A DNA stretch of 64,000 nt from Pseudomonas frederiksbergensis (GTDB taxonomy: Bacteria > Pseudomonadota > Gammaproteobacteria > Pseudomonadales > Pseudomonadaceae): the NCBI RefSeq assembly GCF_003732275.1, contig NZ_MOBM01000020.1, forward strand, positions 186,001 to 250,000. Direction: 5' to 3'. Each line of letters starts with the position of its first letter. Positions within the stretch are counted from its first letter, which is position 1. This document shows positions 60,251 through 64,000 of this stretch, piece after piece. Made by a program: the position numbers and the translations under genes. Under the pieces are notes generated by a model, which saw only the letters and a list, made by a program, of their open reading frames with translations, did not search any database and was not told the origin of the DNA.

Positions 60251-61522
60251 CTAGAAGCGGTAACTAACAGACGTACCGAGCCCGCTCGCACTGTTCTTAT
60301 ATTTGGCACTGTATGCACCTCTGTTCGCAGAGGCGTCGTTGATCTGCACGCTCTCCTCCCATAGGTAGGAATAAGCAACATCGATCGTGACATTGTCCGC
60401 CGGAGTCCAGCCAGCACCGAAGCTGATAACCTTCCGGTCGCCCGTGGGAATACGTGGTCCTCGGTTGGTGTTGTTGGTGGGCGACTGATCAACCGAAAGA
60501 CCTGCCCGAAGCACCCATTGGTTGTTCAGTTGATACGCCGCACCGATAGCGTGAGCCCACGTATCGCGCCAATTCTGTTCTTCGGTAATGGTGCCCAGCG
60601 CGCCGCTCAACGCAGGGGGTAAACCCGTGTTCTCGATAGTTAACTCTTTGAAGCGACTCCAGCGAGTCCAAGTGCTCCCCAAGTACAGGGTCCAGTCGTT
60701 ATTAAGCTGATGAGTCACCGAGAAATCCACTGACTCTGGGGTATCCACATCCAGCGAAGCGTCATAACTCCGGCCGCTGACCCCCAACACGCTAAAGATG
60801 CCGTCAGTGACCTTGGTCTTGGCATCCAATTGATAACTGACCTTGGAGTGGTAGGTCATGCCCAAACGGGTCCGGTCTGTAGCCTGCACCAGGATACCGG
60901 CGTTGAAACCGAGGGCAGTGTCATCGCCAGTGCTTTTGAGTTTTCCGTCATTGCGACCAGGGCTAAGTGGATTGGGCACCATACCGGACAGCTCACCGCT
61001 GATACGGTTGATGGTCGGACCGAACCCGATCGAAACTTTGTCGTTAAAGGCATAGCTGATGGTGGGCTGGAATGTAAGGGTCGTGACCTCGCTTTTGTTG
61101 GCGTAGTAACGCCCGGCAAAACCGCTGCCATAGTCAGTCATCAGACCGAAAGGTACATAAAACCCTACACCGAACGCCCAATGCTCATCGATGGGTTTGA
61201 CGTAGTAACCCATTGGCACTGTGGTGGTTGGCACCATGTCTCCGTCTTCCTGGCCTCCGAATGTACTGCGGGTCTGGCTTATGTCGGACTTAGCGAAAAG
61301 AGTCGCAGCCCCCACGCTGACCTGCTCTCTTTTCAAGCGAGACATTCCCGCGGGATTACCGAAGACCGTGCTCGCATCTTCAGCGGAGGAGGAGCGACCG
61401 GCAAACCCGGATCCCATCCCACTGATGCTTTGTTCATTGAGAGCGAAGCCGCTTGCAAAAACGTTTGAGGATGCGAGCACGACAGCAAGGCCAAATGGGC
61501 TCTTGAGCAATATTGTTTTCAT
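60251..61522 (-). CDS. FadL-family outer-membrane transporter for hydrophobic compounds
   Basis: A 423-residue barrel. ATG 61522 starts a signal peptide (MKTILLKSPFGLAVVL ... NVFAS) followed by the FadL N-terminal plug sequence SGFALNEQSISGMGSGFAG. The next segment, SSAEDASTVFGNPAGMSRL, is the conserved NPA box. The C-terminus ends VSYRF. FadL proteins take long-chain fatty acids or aromatic hydrocarbons across the outer membrane. Upstream, operator 3 (61586-61611) shows it is in the same regulon as the efflux pump, an arrangement that pairs entry of a hydrophobic compound with its export. Confidence 0.92.
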   Translation of the reverse strand: MKTILLKSPFGLAVVLASSNVFASGFALNEQSISGMGSGFAGRSSSAEDASTVFGNPAGMSRLKREQVSVGAATLFAKSDISQTRSTFGGQEDGDMVPTTTVPMGYYVKPIDEHWAFGVGFYVPFGLMTDYGSGFAGRYYANKSEVTTLTFQPTISYAFNDKVSIGFGPTINRISGELSGMVPNPLSPGRNDGKLKSTGDDTALGFNAGILVQATDRTRLGMTYHSKVSYQLDAKTKVTDGIFSVLGVSGRSYDASLDVDTPESVDFSVTHQLNNDWTLYLGSTWTRWSRFKELTIENTGLPPALSGALGTITEEQNWRDTWAHAIGAAYQLNNQWVLRAGLSVDQSPTNNTNRGPRIPTGDRKVISFGAGWTPADNVTIDVAYSYLWEESVQINDASANRGAYSAKYKNSASGLGTSVSYRF

Positions 61523-61585
61523 TGTTTGAACTCTATGGGTATCACTGGGATGAAACAGTAGAAACGACGCCCCCATATTTGTTCA

Positions 61586-61611
61586 TGTGACCAATACAGT
61601 CAATAGTCACA
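61586..61611. promoter_or_regulatory. Operator 3 upstream of the FadL-like gene
   Basis: TGTGAC (61586-61591), N14, GTCACA (61606-61611), 64 bases upstream of the FadL-like start. On the minus strand TTGACT overlaps its centre and could be the -35 element, with AAATAT as -10 after 17 bases. Same arms and spacing as operators 1, 2 and 4. Confidence 0.85.
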
Positions 61612-61717
61612 AAGCACATAATAAAATGCCCTTCGACGGATGGAAGAAGGGCAAAGTGAAAAGCCGTTTTGGTGATCTGTCGCTTATCCTGGCATGCCGT
61701 AAACCTTTAGCCGAAGG

Positions 61718-62344
61718 TCAAGGCATGAGGCTACGCAAGATGAGATTGGAGGTAAGCGTGGGCGCCTCCTCGACGAAATCGAGGTTGTACTGCAGCAGCA
61801 AAGGGTTGACGAATGGTCGCAGCGCGAGATGTATCGCTTCTACTGTCTCGTCCAGCGGAGTCTTGCGTTCAAATTCACCAATCTCTCGCCCCTCTCGCAC
61901 TATTTGCGACACGAAGCGTTTGATCTGTGCGTCATAAGCCTGCGTACTGGGCCAGCTTTCCGACGCCGCGAAGGCTGCAATGTCATAGAGCTTTCGGTCG
62001 TTAAAGAAAAGATTCACACCTGTGGCGATCACAGATTTGACCAAACGTCGAAAGCGCTCCGTTGGCGACAGGCCTTCTACATTGATAGCCTGCTCCACAG
62101 TCGCGACGATTTCTGCCAGACAATTAGCGCAGATGGCTTCACCGATCGCCTGCTTGGAATCAAAAAATTTGTAGATGTAGGCCTTTGAAAACCCGATGGC
62201 CTTGGCCAGATCGGAAACCGTGGTTTTACCATAGCCGTATTGACTGAAGTGTTCGTTGGCCGCCGCGACAATCTGGTCTCGAATGTCGTGATCGGCTGGG
62301 CCACGGGGGCTGGGCGAAGATGAAGATATCGATGGCTGATTCAT
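61718..62344 (-). CDS. TetR/AcrR-family repressor of the efflux/FadL regulon
   Basis: A 208-residue regulator. A Ser/Pro-rich start (about 1-17) is followed by the TetR HTH: IRDQIVAAANEHFSQYGYGK then TTVSDLAKAIGFSKAYIYKFFDSKQAI. The C-terminal domain (about 75-205) should bind a small, probably hydrophobic inducer. Its own promoter carries operator 4. Because the same palindrome lies at the FadL, adaptor and outer-membrane-factor promoters, it is the natural candidate repressor for all four units, including itself. The binding is inferred, not shown. Confidence 0.9.
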   Translation of the reverse strand: MNQPSISSSSPSPRGPADHDIRDQIVAAANEHFSQYGYGKTTVSDLAKAIGFSKAYIYKFFDSKQAIGEAICANCLAEIVATVEQAINVEGLSPTERFRRLVKSVIATGVNLFFNDRKLYDIAAFAASESWPSTQAYDAQIKRFVSQIVREGREIGEFERKTPLDETVEAIHLALRPFVNPLLLQYNLDFVEEAPTLTSNLILRSLMP

Positions 62345-62381
62345 GGGAACAGCTTACTCACCCTATCGAGGACTGACAACT

Positions 62382-62407
62382 TGTGACCGATAGGATATAT
62401 AGTCACA
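62382..62407. promoter_or_regulatory. Operator 4 upstream of the TetR gene
   Basis: TGTGAC (62382-62387), N14, GTCACA (62402-62407), 37 bases upstream of the TetR start at 62344. An A/T-rich spacer (taggatatata) could hold the -10. This indicates autoregulation. Confidence 0.85.
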
Positions 62408-62590
62408 AATCAAACGTTCGGAAACCACAGCTAATCCGAGTGCATGACCAAGCGCCGTCAATGCGTACTCCACCCGTGGCCTCAAAACCGGACTGGACGC
62501 GAAATCCTGACAGTCTGATCGGAAGAATTCGACCTGCCGCCCTCCCTCGAATGCGAAGGTCGTCCGACTCAGCGGTTCTTCAGCATCCTG

Positions 62591-62953
62591 CTAGGCCAAA
62601 GTGTCGCGTTTGGCGAAGATGCTTGCCATTTGCGCCGCGTTCTCGGTTCCCCAGTTGCACAGCGGGACGATCGCGTCAGCCAGGCTGCGGCCGAGCGGGG
62701 TCAGCGTGTAGTCCACGCGCGGGGGTACTTCTTTGTAGTCGGTCCGCGTCAGCACGTGGTCGGCTTCCAGATCCTTCAATTGCTGGATCAGCACCTTGTC
62801 GCTAACGCCCGGGATCAGACGCTTGAGCTCGCCGTAGCGCTTCGGGCCGTCGCGCAGGAAAAACAAGACCAGTGGTTTCCACTTGCCCGAGATGATGCGC
62901 AGCGTGGCGTTGAGCCCACAACCTGTACCGCAGATTTCAGAAGTCGTCGTCAT
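62591..62953 (-). CDS. HxlR-family transcriptional regulator
   Basis: A 120-residue winged-helix regulator. The opening CGTGCGLNATLRIISGKWKPL contains the HxlR signature with GKW, followed by FFLRDGPKRYGELKRLIPGVSDKVL (HTH) and LTPLGRSLADAI. Two Cys (EICGTGCG) near the start could sense redox or electrophiles, as in YodB/QorR relatives. It is divergent from the dehydrogenase gene, with 113 bases between the starts, so it likely controls that gene. Confidence 0.9.
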   Translation of the reverse strand: MTTTSEICGTGCGLNATLRIISGKWKPLVLFFLRDGPKRYGELKRLIPGVSDKVLIQQLKDLEADHVLTRTDYKEVPPRVDYTLTPLGRSLADAIVPLCNWGTENAAQMASIFAKRDTLA

Positions 62954-63066
62954 TTTTTGATACTTACCAAAAGGTGCATACTTGTCCTTAGGTTATCAGA
63001 GCTGCATCCTCGTCCTCAAGCAAGCAATTTCCTGCTTAAGTACAACTCCAACGAAGGATGCACGTC

Positions 63067-63801
63067 ATGACCAGACTGAATGGAAAGACCGCCGTGATCA
63101 CCGGCGGCGCTACCGGCATCGGCCGCGCAGCGGCAAAGCGCTTCATCGAGGAGGGTGCCTTCGTCTTCATCTTCGGTCGCCGGCAGGAAGCGCTCGACGC
63201 CGCTGTGGACGACCTCGGGCCCAATGCCCGCGCGGTGAAGGGCTCGGTCTCCGATCTGGCCGACCTCGACCGACTCTACGCGGCGGTGAAGGCCGAGCGC
63301 GGAACCCTCGACATCGTCTTCGCCAATGCCGGGGCGGGAAGCCAGCTTGCGCTCGGCAAAATCACCGCCGAGCACATTGACGAAATCTTCGACACCAACG
63401 TGAAGGGTTTGATCTTCACGGTCCAGAAGGCGCTGCCGCTGATGGGCCAGGGCGGTTCGATCATCCTGACCGGATCGAGCGCCGGCACCACGGGCGCCCC
63501 GGCATTCAGCGTCTACAGCGCAAGCAAGGCGGCAGTGCGCAACCTCGCACGGACCTGGGCGGAGGACCTGAAGGGTACCGGCATCCGGGTAAACGTGCTG
63601 TCGCCCGGGCCGACGGCGACCAAACTTGCGAAGGAAGCGCTGGGCGAGGAAGGCATGAAGGTCTTCGCCTCGATGAATCCGCTCCAGCGCATGGCCGATC
63701 CGGCGGAGATCGGAGCGGCGGCCGCGTTTCTCGCATCGCAGGACAGCAGCTTCATGACCGCAAGTGAGGTCGCCGTCGACGGCGGCCTGGCGCAAATCTG
63801 A
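63067..63801 (+). CDS. Short-chain dehydrogenase/reductase
   Basis: A 244-residue NAD(P)-dependent oxidoreductase. The start at 63067 is chosen because GAAGGA lies eight bases ahead; ATG 63058 overlaps that site. Motifs: TGGATGIG for the cofactor loop, FANAGAG, GSSAGTTG with the catalytic Ser, and YSASKAA with Tyr and Lys. It ends VDGGLAQI, as classical SDRs do. The cofactor region FGRRQEALD (Arg after the second strand) favours NADPH. The divergent HxlR gene is the likely regulator. Substrate unknown; similar pairs respond to aldehydes or quinones. Confidence 0.9.
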   Translation: MTRLNGKTAVITGGATGIGRAAAKRFIEEGAFVFIFGRRQEALDAAVDDLGPNARAVKGSVSDLADLDRLYAAVKAERGTLDIVFANAGAGSQLALGKITAEHIDEIFDTNVKGLIFTVQKALPLMGQGGSIILTGSSAGTTGAPAFSVYSASKAAVRNLARTWAEDLKGTGIRVNVLSPGPTATKLAKEALGEEGMKVFASMNPLQRMADPAEIGAAAAFLASQDSSFMTASEVAVDGGLAQI

Positions 63802-64000
63802 CTCGCCACGCCCGGCCGGTAACTCGATCGGGATTGGATTTTCATCGAATAATGCAAAATGTAAGTGTTTCGCTTCACATAGAAGCTGGCATAGATGTCG
63901 TTTCTTATGGCGGCTCATTACATGATTGTGACAGCTATCACCTGATTCGCTCTTATGAAAGCGAGAGCCATCGCCTAGCCGCTCAAGATATTTTTTACGC
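63802..64000. other. Right edge of window, no gene seen
   Basis: The last 199 bases after the dehydrogenase stop show no open frame with a family pattern. A/T content rises. A gene may begin just beyond the edge. Confidence 0.35.

Noticed and set aside
1..64000. CRISPR arrays, tRNA genes, rRNA genes and insertion sequences
   Set aside because: No regularly spaced repeats, no recognisable tRNA or rRNA segments and no intact transposase were seen by reading; a tRNAscan or ISfinder run was not possible.

Overview
The window reads as a chromosomal stretch of a Pseudomonas, most likely of the P. fluorescens lineage. The evidence is GC-rich coding sequence, Pseudomonas-type families (a three-part sensor kinase, HAMP-GAF-GGDEF-EAL proteins, PagL, an alginate-export-like barrel, chloroperoxidase-like hydrolases) and Shine-Dalgarno sites close to AGGAG. 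This assignment is from gene content and style only; no database was searched. No rRNA, tRNA, CRISPR array, phage or intact insertion sequence was seen.

Region 1 (1-23.6 kb, all + strand, running off the left edge) is a biosynthesis and export cluster that I do not recognise as a described pathway. It encodes four acyl-AMP ligase homologues (two with damaged active sites), a HAD phosphatase, a class A flavin monooxygenase, a three-module carrier protein whose third module has lost the phosphopantetheine serine, and a ketosynthase joined to a degenerate second ketosynthase and an AfsA-type double hot-dog domain. It also encodes a SRPBCC protein, a small outer-membrane barrel, a class III aminotransferase fused to an acyl-ACP-reductase-like domain, a free ACP, an MMPL/RND exporter fused to a LolA-like domain, and a second outer-membrane barrel. 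My reading is that an acyl chain is activated as acyl-AMP, loaded on ACP, extended or condensed, released reductively as an aldehyde, transaminated to an amine, and exported towards the outer membrane. A metallo-beta-lactamase-fold protein and a TetR regulator (23.7-25.2 kb, - strand) flank it.

Region 2 (25.2-31.8 kb) starts with about 2 kb of gene remnants. Then comes an anthranilate synthase pair (trpE/trpG-like, overlapping GTGA) followed by two LuxR-type solos. The first has no recognisable DNA-binding domain, and the second is cut by an amber codon inside its HTH. A LysE-family exporter follows.

Region 3 (31.8-39.5 kb) has a periplasmic sugar-binding-like protein overlapping a membrane GGDEF-EAL protein (a probable sensing pair), a truncated sigma factor, an OsmC protein, an alpha/beta hydrolase and an AraC regulator.

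Region 4 (39.5-49.8 kb) has a 1716-residue pseudokinase/AAA/GAF/histidine kinase. It diverges from a regulator with both an OmpR-type and a LuxR-type DNA-binding domain around one receiver, a stand-alone receiver, and an amidohydrolase plus YcaC-like hydrolase operon ending in a strong terminator.

Region 5 (49.8-64 kb) has an alginate-export-like barrel, a VOC protein, DoxX, PagL, and a tripartite RND efflux system divergent from its outer-membrane factor, followed by a FadL-like barrel and a TetR regulator. Four copies of one palindrome, GTGAC-N14-GTCAC, sit at the four promoters of this efflux/FadL/TetR group and define a local regulon. The window ends with a divergent HxlR regulator and short-chain dehydrogenase.
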